Assembly (NCBI RefSeq): GCF_023657445.1
Contig: NZ_JAGTWY010000001.1
Coordinates: forward strand, 434,001-498,000
Length of the DNA: 64,000 nt
Direction: 5' to 3'
DNA from: Marinobacter sediminum
GTDB lineage: Bacteria; Pseudomonadota; Gammaproteobacteria; Pseudomonadales; Oleiphilaceae
In this document: piece by piece, positions 53,819 to 61,818 of the stretch
How positions within the stretch are numbered: position 1 is the first letter of the stretch
How the letters are laid out: every line of letters starts with the position of its first letter
Position numbers and translations under genes: made by a program
The notes under the pieces: generated by a model
Seen by the model: the letters and a program-made list of their open reading frames with translations, nothing else
Database searches by the model: none
What the model was told of the DNA's origin: nothing

Positions 53819-54394
53819 CTACCATGACAACGCTTCCATAATACCTAGACTTTTTTCATCCACGCCCAGCTTTGTCATTCCATCGCTCACGCCATTTTCC
53901 TCGAGCCACATAAGCTGCATCCGAAGGGCCTCAGCCTCCATTGGGGCTTTAAAACGCTTATCTTTGGCGGAAAGGTTTTGAGTCTGAAAGTGATGCACCA
54001 GCTCATGCAGAAGGTAGCTGATATCCAGAAGATCGTCGGAATCGAAGTCGGTGTTCAGGTAAATGACGGTCGATCTGGCGTCATAAGCGCCGAGAATCCT
54101 CGGCATAAGATCATGGGAGAAGCCGGGGAAGCACAACTCCTGCAGATTCGCCTGGGTCTCAAACCGGTGCCCGGGTAGCGCTGGCTCCAGGTAATCGGTT
54201 TGTTGGACTACCCAGCCGCTCAGTTCACTCGTCAGTTCGTCGAGTTCAGTGTCGCGCTTATTTGGAAATTCGGTGTCGGCAACAGGGGCTGCTCCCGGCA
54301 AAAGCAGTAGCCATATAAAAAGCATCCGCGCTTTGATTGCCGTATGCGCGGAAGCGACGAGCCGCGACGATATACCGTCGTTGAGCCTTGCCAT
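53819..54394 (-). CDS. DUF6647-like exported HExxH protein
   Basis: A 191-residue protein. A hydrophobic stretch (MLFIWLLLLPGAAPVAD, from about residue 24) acts as a signal or anchor. LLHELVHHFQ supplies an HExxH zinc motif near residue 129, and the third ligand may be the Glu in MEAEALRMQ. This resembles the DUF6647 family. A peptidase activity is possible but unproven. GGAGC precedes the ATG. Confidence 0.7.
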   Translation of the reverse strand: MARLNDGISSRLVASAHTAIKARMLFIWLLLLPGAAPVADTEFPNKRDTELDELTSELSGWVVQQTDYLEPALPGHRFETQANLQELCFPGFSHDLMPRILGAYDARSTVIYLNTDFDSDDLLDISYLLHELVHHFQTQNLSAKDKRFKAPMEAEALRMQLMWLEENGVSDGMTKLGVDEKSLGIMEALSW

Positions 54395-54439
54395 GGTCAG
54401 CTCCGTTCACAAGAAGAGGCTGTTAACTTCAAGTGTAGG

Positions 54440-54521
54440 GCCTCATGCAGCATACCGCTTTTATTGCGGTTGAATCTCTCCGAAAACCGCTGAATTCAGC
54501 CTCATACAGCGTCGGCTTTAT
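54440..54521. repeat. Two degenerate direct repeats
   Basis: GCCTCATGCAGC at 54440 and GCCTCATACAGC at 54499 begin two similar units; each continues into a CGCTTTTATTGC / GGCTTTATTGC stretch. Unit spacing is 59 bases. They fill the intergenic space between the DUF6647-like gene and the next minus-strand gene. Purpose unknown. Confidence 0.6.
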
Positions 54522-54523
54522 TG

Positions 54524-54967
54524 CTACAACTCACAAACATGCTCCCCGAAATACCACACTTTTCGGAACGGCCCTTTATTGTTTTCTGAGATAGCCCGGA
54601 TATTTTCAATCAGCACATCATCGGAAAGAAGGGTTCGGCCGACATTGTATATGAGTAATTCGATAGGCTCTTTTACAGCGTACTGTTTACTGATCTTCCT
54701 TCTATAGGTTTCGGAGGTGTAGTCTTTGGCTCGCAAAAACGCCGGATCATTTCCATTACGGACATTCGCGATTGCCTTCGCAACGTCTTCTGAGCACGCC
54801 TCCGTTAACTCAAAGAAAACGACCTTGCCATCGATAATGCATTTCAGGTCCGGCTTTCCATCCATGGGGGATTGCTTTTCAACAGAGTCACAGTTCAAAC
54901 CCGCCGCCGCGGCAAACCGTTTGAATATGTTGATTTCAACCTTTCCCTTTTCTTCCTCTGAAGCCAT
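54524..54967 (-). CDS. Hypothetical protein, possible PD-(D/E)XK-like nuclease
   Basis: A 147-residue soluble protein of lower GC than the flanking genes. GKPDLKCIIDGKVVFFELTEA (quoted in parts: GKPDLKC then VVFFELTEA) has the Asp and Glu pattern of a PD-(D/E)XK nuclease core, but the final Lys is replaced by Thr, so this is weak. The rest is charged, with no membrane segment. AAGGCG lies before the ATG. The function is not known. Confidence 0.62.
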   Translation of the reverse strand: MASEEEKGKVEINIFKRFAAAAGLNCDSVEKQSPMDGKPDLKCIIDGKVVFFELTEACSEDVAKAIANVRNGNDPAFLRAKDYTSETYRRKISKQYAVKEPIELLIYNVGRTLLSDDVLIENIRAISENNKGPFRKVWYFGEHVCEL

Positions 54968-55070
54968 ATGCGTTCGCCTTTAAATCTCCCAGTACGGGCC
55001 GGAACCTGGTGACGGTCCAGCCACGGGGCCTCCTTGTGATAGCGTCGCACTCGGATTGCTTAGGTACAAG

Positions 55071-55084
55071 GCTGAGCGAAGCGG
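55071..55084. repeat. 14-base repeat, copy 1
   Basis: GCTGAGCGAAGCGG at 55071-55084 is repeated identically at 56467-56480. Both copies lie in intergenic space of the minus-strand small-gene array, near gene boundaries. Confidence 0.75.
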
Positions 55085-55097
55085 TGTGCCTCACGAA

Positions 55098-55544
55098 TCA
55101 CGTGTGAGGCTTTTTCAGCGCCTTGGCATAAACATGCGATGTCTTTTCAAGCTCAAAACCAATTGATTGATAAAAATCGTGAGATTCCAGGCGATTCACA
55201 TTTGACTGAACAACAACTCGCGACAGCCCCAGGTTGTAAGACCATTCTTCAGCAGCATTTACGAGTAGATGCCCGATACCTGACCGTCTGAAAGTTGAGC
55301 CCACGACCAGTCCGGTAATTTCAGATGTAAACTCAGTAACCAACGAGATGCGTTTCTCTACGACAATCCAGCCTGCAATGGAACCATTGGAAACAGCAAC
55401 AAACAGGTTGTGATTCGGGGAGTTCAGCAACGCTTCGAGCCATATTTGAGTCTGAAACTCACTTGCCGAGTAGCCCCATTCAACAACCAGTTCTTGAATC
55501 CCCTTCAAATAGTCTCTGCTCGCTTCCTGAATCAAAATATCCAT
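55098..55544 (-). CDS. GNAT-family N-acetyltransferase
   Basis: A 148-residue GNAT enzyme. The acetyl-CoA pyrophosphate-binding loop is RRSGIGHLLV, preceded by the strand EITGLVVGS. NRLESHDFYQSIGFEL fits the C-terminal motif. The acceptor is unknown; it could modify amino groups on a small molecule or a protein. The start has no clear ribosome site. AT-rich relative to the core genes. Confidence 0.88.
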   Translation of the reverse strand: MDILIQEASRDYLKGIQELVVEWGYSASEFQTQIWLEALLNSPNHNLFVAVSNGSIAGWIVVEKRISLVTEFTSEITGLVVGSTFRRSGIGHLLVNAAEEWSYNLGLSRVVVQSNVNRLESHDFYQSIGFELEKTSHVYAKALKKPHT

Positions 55545-55591
55545 ATTTAAACTATAGGCCTGGCGCCCAACCTGTCGCCAGCGTTAATTAC

Positions 55592-55858
55592 TTACTTCTC
55601 CACAAGTGATTCAATTTTCTCAGTTTCCCCATCGCCAAGATATTTGAAGAAGTTGCCTTTACTGTCTCTGAAAATTTGGCCTGCACTGAGAACAAGGGTT
55701 TTCTTTGAGGAAATTACCTCCAGCTCTCCCGTGCTCTGATTGATCAAATAGACAACACCGGACGACGTTTCAAAAAGCGAAAAACCAGGAGAGGCTGAAT
55801 ACGTGTTGTTGTCACAACCGGAAATCGCCAGGACCATCAGGATAATCCAGACCTTCAT
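55592..55858 (-). CDS. Hypothetical small lipoprotein
   Basis: An 88-residue protein with a short signal peptide and the lipobox LAIS-G-Cys (MKVWIILMVLAISGC). The mature part is polar and contains SSKKTLVLSAGQIFRDSKGNFFKYLGD. No family recognised. GAGGGAA lies before the ATG. Confidence 0.75.
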   Translation of the reverse strand: MKVWIILMVLAISGCDNNTYSASPGFSLFETSSGVVYLINQSTGELEVISSKKTLVLSAGQIFRDSKGNFFKYLGDGETEKIESLVEK

Positions 55859-56073
55859 ACGAAATTCCCTCGCTTCATTGTCATATAGTCCTTAACCACC
55901 CACGACTTTTTCTGACAAGTCACGGTCGGCGCCTGGTGGTGCAAATGCTTTCTTGAATGTGAAAGCTTCCTCTGCCTCGACCAGTGACGCCGGTTACCCG
56001 GAGTGACTTCAGTGAGTATATCTCTGCAGCGTGAACTGAAGTGACTGGTTAGAGATTCGTTTCATTATAAGTG
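55859..56073. other. Noncoding gap with imperfect inverted repeat
   Basis: A 215-base gap. An inverted repeat, AGTGACTTCAG (56002-56012) and CTGAAGTGACT (56036-56046), has ten of eleven bases paired across a 23-base spacer. No open frame or strong promoter was seen. Confidence 0.55.
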
Positions 56074-56439
56074 TCAAGGCAACTTGAGACTTATAACCTT
56101 GCCGCCATATTCATGAACAGAGTCATGGGCACGTACTTCGACCGTTTTAATATGGTCAGGAATTTCAACGCCTGAAAGGCTTCTGGTAAATGGCTGTTCA
56201 TTAACATGGGGGTGATGAAGGGTTCTGGTCCCTAAAATAGTTCCTTCTTCATCACTAACTTCCCATTTGTCAGCGTAATGCTCCCATCCGGCATCCTTGT
56301 GTAATACTGCCACGGTAAAGCTGTATGAGTTGCTGCTGTTCTTGTTAACGCTTACTTCAATCACGTCTGCTTCACCCGCGAGCGAGGCAGAACTGAAAAG
56401 GAGTAAAAACCAAACGAGTAAAGGCTTATAGTTCTTCAT
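56074..56439 (-). CDS. Hypothetical exported protein
   Basis: A 121-residue secreted protein with signal peptide KNYKPLLVWFLLLFSSASLA cleaved before GEAD. The mature part is beta-rich and polar (WEHYADKWEVSDEEGTILGT, TLHHPHVNEQPFTR). No family recognised. ATG 56439 is preferred because AAGG lies five bases upstream; ATG 56451 is possible. Confidence 0.74.
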   Translation of the reverse strand: MKNYKPLLVWFLLLFSSASLAGEADVIEVSVNKNSSNSYSFTVAVLHKDAGWEHYADKWEVSDEEGTILGTRTLHHPHVNEQPFTRSLSGVEIPDHIKTVEVRAHDSVHEYGGKVISLKLP

Positions 56440-56466
56440 GGTGACCTTCATTATCTGATGAATAAC

Positions 56467-56480
56467 GCTGAGCGAAGCGG
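56467..56480. repeat. 14-base repeat, copy 2
   Basis: Identical to 55071-55084 (GCTGAGCGAAGCGG). It lies between the exported-protein gene and the zinc-ribbon membrane gene. Confidence 0.75.
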
Positions 56481-56485
56481 CGGGC

Positions 56486-56791
56486 CTACGGCGCGTCCGG
56501 ATGACGCGATTTGTCAGGTATCAGACGACTACGAGCTCGAGCTATCAGCTTAACGGTGCCTTTAGCGAGCCAAAACAGGAAAACCAGCAACCACAGGCCC
56601 GTGACCAAGAAAAAAATTACTTTCAAGTACACTGCTATCGTTTTTTGAACAGTGGGATCGGGCTTTTCCGAGAAGCCGTAATAATCCCCGCCAAACAGGC
56701 CGACCCCGCACCCCTCACAATAATTTTTCGAGTACGAAAGTCTTAGCGCTGAAGGCTCAAAGTTTTTCCTGCAGCTATAACAGCCAGGCAT
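56486..56791 (-). CDS. Zinc-ribbon membrane protein
   Basis: A 101-residue protein with an N-terminal CxxC-type zinc ribbon (CYSC and CEGC) and one transmembrane helix (VYLKVIFFLVTGLWLLVFLFWLA), then a basic tail. No family assigned. The ATG 56791 is preferred to the TTG at 56803. It lies in the low-GC array. Confidence 0.72.
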   Translation of the reverse strand: MPGCYSCRKNFEPSALRLSYSKNYCEGCGVGLFGGDYYGFSEKPDPTVQKTIAVYLKVIFFLVTGLWLLVFLFWLAKGTVKLIARARSRLIPDKSRHPDAP

Positions 56792-56815
56792 AATTATCAC
56801 CAACCCCTTGAATAC

Positions 56816-57388
56816 CTAACGCTCAAGCCTCCGTTGCAGCGCCTCTTTATTCAGGCCCAGTCTTTCGTTTTCACGTTGGAAAATTTCACGAATCGTGGCG
56901 CCGTCAGAAGGCTCTTCTTCGAGTGTCTCTGGATTCCATTGGCTCCGGTGAGTATCAAAAAAGTCACCGCCGTAGATGTGAATGCCGCCCGTAAAACGCT
57001 GCAATGGATTGGTCACCGAATGCACTTCGTCTACACGTAGCATTGCGGTGTCTTTTGCAGATAAGGCATCTGCACCGAATGCCTTGATTCCGTCAGGCGT
57101 CCTTTTCCAAAAAATGTTGTCCTCGCGGCCGGTGTAGATTCCGATGTTGGCCCACATCAGGTGATCATGAGGCATGAGGTTCATCTGCGGAGTCCATGTG
57201 GCGGCAAAAATCGTCAGTGTTGGGGAGCGTAGAAGTACGTTGAGTCCTGCATGGTCAGGCTCGCCTAGCGCTGCCAACACAGCATTGGGTGTAGAGACCG
57301 CTCGGGCGAGTACTTCGTTGACTGCGGCTTGAGCATCGGTCTCTTTATTGGCAGCGATGCAGTCAGCAATAAATTGGTCAATATCCAT
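56816..57388 (-). CDS. Cupin/cysteine-dioxygenase-like metal-dependent protein
   Basis: A 190-residue double-stranded beta-helix protein. Metal ligands are in PHDHLMWANIGIYTG and the later His in VHSVTNP; GGIHIYGGDFF is typical of the PDO/CDO-like cupin group (COG5553). The start chosen is the ATG 57388, where the cupin homology begins; the frame is open further upstream to 57670 but that part has no homology I recognise. Function is unknown; metabolism of a small thiol or alcohol is possible. Confidence 0.72.
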   Translation of the reverse strand: MDIDQFIADCIAANKETDAQAAVNEVLARAVSTPNAVLAALGEPDHAGLNVLLRSPTLTIFAATWTPQMNLMPHDHLMWANIGIYTGREDNIFWKRTPDGIKAFGADALSAKDTAMLRVDEVHSVTNPLQRFTGGIHIYGGDFFDTHRSQWNPETLEEEPSDGATIREIFQRENERLGLNKEALQRRLER

Positions 57389-57798
57389 TCTCTGACTCAC
57401 CGTTGGTTTAGGTGGTTTGGCATCCGCTAAGGCGGATAGCAGCGATAAGGGTTGAGAGGATGCGGCCACTGAACCGTTATCCATTGGGCGTCGCTGAAGG
57501 CTTATCCTTACGTCTCTCATTCTATCATGCGCCAGGCCTTGTTGATTCGCCAACTTCAGCTTTGAGTCATGAGCGGCCGGCCTGAACTCTACAGAAAACT
57601 CACGATTGCCAACGGAATGATACGCCTCACCATACCAGTAATTCCGCGCTGCAGAGGGGGATAAGTCCACGCAAAACAGGGCAGCCTGCCCGGTAACCCG
57701 AACCGGCGAATACCCTTAATACCCGCTGACACGCCCGGCGATCTAACCTATCCTGAGTTGATACCTCAAACCCAGCAGACAGGGAGGATCATCCGCCC
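57389..57798. other. Noncoding stretch before the MDR gene
   Basis: About 410 bases lie between the cupin gene start and the MDR ATG. On the minus strand the frame remains open to 57670 but without recognised homology. GGGCA-GCC-TGCCC at 57679-57691 is a small inverted repeat. The MDR leader (GGGAGGATCATCCGCCC) lies at the right end. I see nothing else. Confidence 0.5.
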
Positions 57799-58941
57799 AT
57801 GATCCCGAATACCATGAAGGCCATGGTTCTCACCGGTCACGGTGGTATCGACAAGCTCGAATATCAGACCGTATCGACACCCGAGCCGGAACCCGGACAG
57901 GTGCTGGTACAGGTGACGGCAGCGGCCAAGAACAATACCGATCGCAAAGCTCGCGAAGGGCTCTATCCCACCAAAAAAGGGGAGATGACCTCCTTCCAGA
58001 TGGGCGGTAAGCCGACGCTGATTTTTCCCCGAATCCAGGGAGCTGATATAGCCGGCCGTGTTGTGGCGGTTGGTGAGGGTGTGGATGAGAACCGCGTTGG
58101 CGAGCGCGGTTTGCTGGATTTCAACATCTACGCCAACGATCGCCGGGATATTAACCTCACACCGGATTATTATGGCCATGGCGCGGACGGGGGCTATGCA
58201 GAGTATGTGGCTTTGCCTTCGGACCAGTTCCATCACATTCCCAATCCGGAACTGTCCGACGCCGAGGTGGCGTCTATGGGCATGTGCTCCTATCAGACCG
58301 CCTACCATATGGTCACCTCGGCCAACATTCAGGCGGGCGAGCGAGTTCTGGTTACAGGCGCCAGTGGCGGTGTTGGCACCGCGTTAATTCAGTTATGTCG
58401 AATTCTGGGCGCTATTCCCTATGCCTTGAGTAAGCAGGACAAGGCTGAGGTGTTGCTTGGGCTGGGTGCGGAGGCCGTGCTTGATCGTTCTGATATGGAC
58501 AGTTTTGTCGAGCGGGTAAAGGCAGAAACCGGCGGTAAACCCATTGATGCGGTGATGGACCTGGTGGGCGGAGTGATGACCGACATCTTCATCGACACCA
58601 TGATCTTTGATATGAACGCCCGCAGTACCTACCCGCGGCTGAGCATTGCCGGGGCCAGTGGCGGCAATATCAGCGAGATTCTGTGGACCCGGATCTACCT
58701 GTATCAGGTGCAGATTTTCGGAGTGTCCCACGGTACCCGTGAAGAAGCCGATCAGTTGATGGCCTGGATTCGAGGCGGGCAACTGAAGCCGGTCCTGCAT
58801 GGTGCCTTCCGTCTCTCGGACCTGCACCATGCGGAAGACTACTTCGTGAACCGGGCTAGCAATTATCTCGGCAAGATCGTGATTGTTCCCGACGCGCAGT
58901 GGGATGAACACGGCAAGCCTTTCGCCCTGGAGAGCGCCTGA
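57799..58941 (+). CDS. Zinc-type MDR alcohol dehydrogenase/quinone-reductase-like protein
   Basis: A 380-residue medium-chain reductase/dehydrogenase. GADIAGRVVAVGEGV and TGASGGVGTALIQLCRILGA (NADP-binding) are conserved; the catalytic zinc His is less certain. It oxidises an alcohol or reduces an enone or quinone of unknown identity. Its final TGA overlaps the ATG of the proline-racemase-family gene. The next genes show it is part of a catabolic or transport cluster. Confidence 0.87.
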   Translation: MIPNTMKAMVLTGHGGIDKLEYQTVSTPEPEPGQVLVQVTAAAKNNTDRKAREGLYPTKKGEMTSFQMGGKPTLIFPRIQGADIAGRVVAVGEGVDENRVGERGLLDFNIYANDRRDINLTPDYYGHGADGGYAEYVALPSDQFHHIPNPELSDAEVASMGMCSYQTAYHMVTSANIQAGERVLVTGASGGVGTALIQLCRILGAIPYALSKQDKAEVLLGLGAEAVLDRSDMDSFVERVKAETGGKPIDAVMDLVGGVMTDIFIDTMIFDMNARSTYPRLSIAGASGGNISEILWTRIYLYQVQIFGVSHGTREEADQLMAWIRGGQLKPVLHGAFRLSDLHHAEDYFVNRASNYLGKIVIVPDAQWDEHGKPFALESA

Positions 58942-59993
58942 TGAAACCGGAACTGACCATTCAGTTGATGGATACCCATGCCGGCGGCGATGTCAGCCGG
59001 ATTGTCACCGGTGGTATTGATCCTCTGCCTGGGGATACCGTGCGAGCCCAGATGGAATACCTGCGGGATGATGCGGATGGCTTGCGCCGGTTGTTGCTGG
59101 AAGAGCCCCATGGCATTCCCGAGATGTCCGTGGACCTGCTGGTGCCGGCAACCGATCCACGTGCGGCGGCGGGGTACATCATCATGGAGGTGATGGGGTA
59201 CCCGATCTATTCCGGCTCCAACACCATCTGCACGGCCACCGCCGTTCTGGAAGCGGGCATCGTGCCCAAGCAGGAAGGCAAACAGCAGTTCATGCTGGAG
59301 TCGCCGGCCGGACTGGTACAGATAGATGCGACAGTTCGAGACGGCGTGGTTGAGGCGATTACCTGTGAGGGGCTGCCCAGCTACATTGATACCTACAGGG
59401 CGACCATCGAGGTGCCTTGTTTGGGCTCGGTGACCTACAGCGTTGCCTACAGCGGCGGTTTCTATGCGCTGGTGGATGCCACGGAACTGGGCTTCGATCT
59501 CACGCTGGATGAAGAGCGAAAGCTGGCCGAAACGGCCCATGCCATTGTCGAGGCCATCCGCGCGGAGCGGGGTTTTTCCCATTACGCCCTGGGCGATGTG
59601 GGCCCCTTGCCGTTCCTGCACTTCATGGGCCCGGTTGAGAATGTGGCCGAAGGCTATTTTCGCTCCCGTTCTACCACCTATGTGCACCCTGGCGTCATCT
59701 GCCGAAGCACCACAGGTACCGGCACCTCGGCGCGGCTGGCGTTGATGAATTACGAAGGCAGCATCAAACCCGGTGACCGGCTGGAAACCGTTTCTTTGAG
59801 GGAAACCGGCTTCGTCGGCCAGTTCAGCGCCGTTGAGCAGGAAGGAGAGTACCAGGTGGTGAAAAACCACATCACCGGTAAGAGCTATGTCATTGCCCAT
59901 TCGGATATCGTCGTCAACTGTGACGATCCAATGGTTGAGTGCCAGGGTCTTCGCCACATCCTGTCCAGTCGGCATTCCGACCCCGTATCCTGA
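58941..59993 (+). CDS. Proline-racemase-family protein with both catalytic Cys replaced
   Basis: A 350-residue member of the PRAC fold. The first catalytic Cys position is Ser91 (YSGSNTICT, normally MCGHGTI) and the adjacent His is Ser93. The second is Thr258 in CRSTTGTGTSARL (normally DRSPCGTGTS), and the conserved Asp is Cys254. So neither the racemase C/C set nor the dehydratase C/T set is present. It is therefore unlikely to be a proline racemase or hydroxyproline dehydratase; reaction unknown. It begins within the MDR gene stop (ATGA). Confidence 0.85.
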   Translation: MKPELTIQLMDTHAGGDVSRIVTGGIDPLPGDTVRAQMEYLRDDADGLRRLLLEEPHGIPEMSVDLLVPATDPRAAAGYIIMEVMGYPIYSGSNTICTATAVLEAGIVPKQEGKQQFMLESPAGLVQIDATVRDGVVEAITCEGLPSYIDTYRATIEVPCLGSVTYSVAYSGGFYALVDATELGFDLTLDEERKLAETAHAIVEAIRAERGFSHYALGDVGPLPFLHFMGPVENVAEGYFRSRSTTYVHPGVICRSTTGTGTSARLALMNYEGSIKPGDRLETVSLRETGFVGQFSAVEQEGEYQVVKNHITGKSYVIAHSDIVVNCDDPMVECQGLRHILSSRHSDPVS

Positions 59994-60019
59994 GGCCGGG
60001 TCTATGGGGTTGCCCTCCA

Positions 60020-60048
60020 GCACGGAGGTCCCGCCGTGCCTGTTTTTC
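60020..60048 (+). terminator. Terminator after the proline-racemase-family gene
   Basis: GCACGG (60020-60025) and CCGTGC (60034-60039) form a six-base stem with an eight-base loop, followed by CTGTTTTTCTT. It separates the MDR-PRAC pair from the acyl-CoA synthetase unit. Confidence 0.75.
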
Positions 60049-60080
60049 TTCCAGATAAGGAGCCTGGATGTTCTGCGTTT

Positions 60081-60109
60081 TTGGTCTAAAGTTTACCTTT
60101 ACGTAAAGT
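60081..60109 (+). promoter_or_regulatory. Promoter and operator-like palindrome before the acyl-CoA synthetase
   Basis: CTTTACGTAAAG (60097-60108) is a perfect 12-base palindrome. TTGGTC at 60081 and TAAAGT at 60104 could be a -35/-10 pair with 17-base spacing, so the palindrome would overlap the promoter. Its centre is very like the palindrome before livG at 63042-63063. Confidence 0.6.
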
Positions 60110-60168
60110 GTACCCTGTGATAAACCTTTATCCCGTGGATTCAACGACAACAACAACAGGAGTTGAAA

Positions 60169-61818
60169 ATGAGCCTCCCGGAATACACCGCCGTGTACAA
60201 CAATTTTGATCCTGCCGCTCTGGAAGCGGAGGTCCTTGATGGTCGCCTGGATAGCGGTCTGAACGTATGCCACGAGATCTGCGACAAGTGGGCGACTGAT
60301 CCCCGGAAAGTTGCGCTCTATTACGAAAAAGAGGATGGAGGCGATGGTGCCCTTACCTTTGCCGAGCTGAAAGAAGCTTCTGCCCGGTTTGCCAACTATC
60401 TGAAATCCAAGGGGATTGGCAAGGGTGACCGGGTGGCCGCACTCCTGCCGCGCACGCCGGAGCTGCTGATTGTTATTGCGGGCACATTGCGTGCCGGAGC
60501 CGTGTATCAGCCCCTGTTTACCGCCTTCGGTTCCGGAGCCATTGAATACCGCTTCGAACGGGCCAGCACCAAGCTGGTCGTGACTAACCCGGAAAACTAC
60601 CCCAAGCTGAACGACGTAAAGGTATGTCCGCCGGTACTCGCCGTGGATGCCAGCGCCATTGATGCCGATGTTCCCGATTTTGAGGAAACCCTGGCGGCGC
60701 AGTCCAGTGAGTTTGAGCCGGTCATGGTTAAGGGCGACGACCCGTTTCTGCAGATGTTTACCTCCGGCACCGTTGGTAAGTCCAAGGGTGTTGCTGTCCC
60801 GGCCAAAGCGTTGCTGGCGTTCTATGTTTACATGAAGTACGCCATCGACCTGCGCGAAGACGACACATTCTGGAACGTGGCCGACCCCGGCTGGGCCTAT
60901 GGTCTTTATTACGCGGTGGTTGGACCGCTGCTGATGGGACATGCGACCCATTTCAACCCGGGCGGCTTCACGCCGGAATCCACCTACGACATGATCCGCA
61001 AGTACAAGATCACCAACCTGGCGGCAGCGCCGACAGCTTACCGGCTGCTCAAGGCCAATGATCACGTGCTGCCCGAAGGTGAGAACCTTGGTTTGCGGGT
61101 GGCCAGCAGCGCCGGCGAGCCGCTGAACCCGGAAGTGGTGAACTGGATCAATAAACGCCATTTCTGCCCGGTCAAAGACCACTATGGCCAGACTGAAACC
61201 GGCATGACCTGCTGCAACTTCCATGGACTTGAACATCCCGTCCGCGAGGGTTCCATGGGGTATGCATCGCCGGGCCACAAAGTGGTTGCTCTTAACGAGA
61301 AGAACGAGGAAGTGGGTGCCGGTGAAGTTGGCCAGCTCGCTGTGGACGTCAAAGCGTCGCCTCTGTTCCACTTTGACGGCTACACCTGGGGTGAAAAGGA
61401 TCCGTTCGTAAAAGGGTACTACCTCACCGGCGATATGGTGACCTGTCACGGTGATGGCTGCTTCTCCTTCAGTGGTCGTGACGACGACATCATTACCACC
61501 GCCGGCTATCGTGTAGGACCGGCCGACGTGGAGAGCACTCTGCTGGAGCATGCCGCCGTGGCGGAGTCCGGCGTGGTCGGCAAGCCTGATGAGAAGCGTG
61601 GCTCCATCATCAAGGCCTATGTCGTGATCAAGAGCGATCAGGAGCCGGCGGATGATCAGGCCCTGAAAGACGAGCTTCAGGAACTGGTGCGCCGTCGTCT
61701 GTCGACCCACGCCTTCCCCCGGGAAATCGAGTTTGTCGATGAGCTGCCGAAGACGCCAAGCGGTAAGATTCAGCGTTTCGTCCTTCGCAATAAGGCCCAG
61801 GAAGAAAACGACGCATGA
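60169..61818 (+). CDS. AMP-forming acyl-CoA synthetase
   Basis: A 549-residue ANL-superfamily enzyme. The nucleotide-binding loop TSGTVGKSKGV is near residue 200; DHYGQTETGMTC is motif A5; YLTGDMVTCHGDG includes the hinge Asp; TPSGKIQRF holds the catalytic Lys near the C-terminus. It is most like medium-chain acyl-CoA synthetase (ACSM-like) or aromatic-acid-CoA ligases; exact acid unknown. ATG 60169 follows AGGAG; the preceding TTG at 60163 is a possible alternative. The thioesterase gene overlaps its stop. Confidence 0.9.
   Translation: MSLPEYTAVYNNFDPAALEAEVLDGRLDSGLNVCHEICDKWATDPRKVALYYEKEDGGDGALTFAELKEASARFANYLKSKGIGKGDRVAALLPRTPELLIVIAGTLRAGAVYQPLFTAFGSGAIEYRFERASTKLVVTNPENYPKLNDVKVCPPVLAVDASAIDADVPDFEETLAAQSSEFEPVMVKGDDPFLQMFTSGTVGKSKGVAVPAKALLAFYVYMKYAIDLREDDTFWNVADPGWAYGLYYAVVGPLLMGHATHFNPGGFTPESTYDMIRKYKITNLAAAPTAYRLLKANDHVLPEGENLGLRVASSAGEPLNPEVVNWINKRHFCPVKDHYGQTETGMTCCNFHGLEHPVREGSMGYASPGHKVVALNEKNEEVGAGEVGQLAVDVKASPLFHFDGYTWGEKDPFVKGYYLTGDMVTCHGDGCFSFSGRDDDIITTAGYRVGPADVESTLLEHAAVAESGVVGKPDEKRGSIIKAYVVIKSDQEPADDQALKDELQELVRRRLSTHAFPREIEFVDELPKTPSGKIQRFVLRNKAQEENDA

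Noticed and set aside
55545..55591. A short hairpin with CTGGCG and CGCCAG between two array genes as an attC site
   Set aside because: The core-site consensus GTTRRRY and its partner are not both present and the element is too short for a typical attC.
57389..57670. N-terminal extension of the cupin protein
   Set aside because: The frame is open but without recognised homology; the cupin homology starts at ATG 57388. I cannot exclude a longer protein, so the stretch is listed as noncoding with low confidence.
59914..61710. 598-codon minus-strand frame opposite the acyl-CoA synthetase
   Set aside because: Purely a shadow of the synthetase on the other strand, without family motifs.
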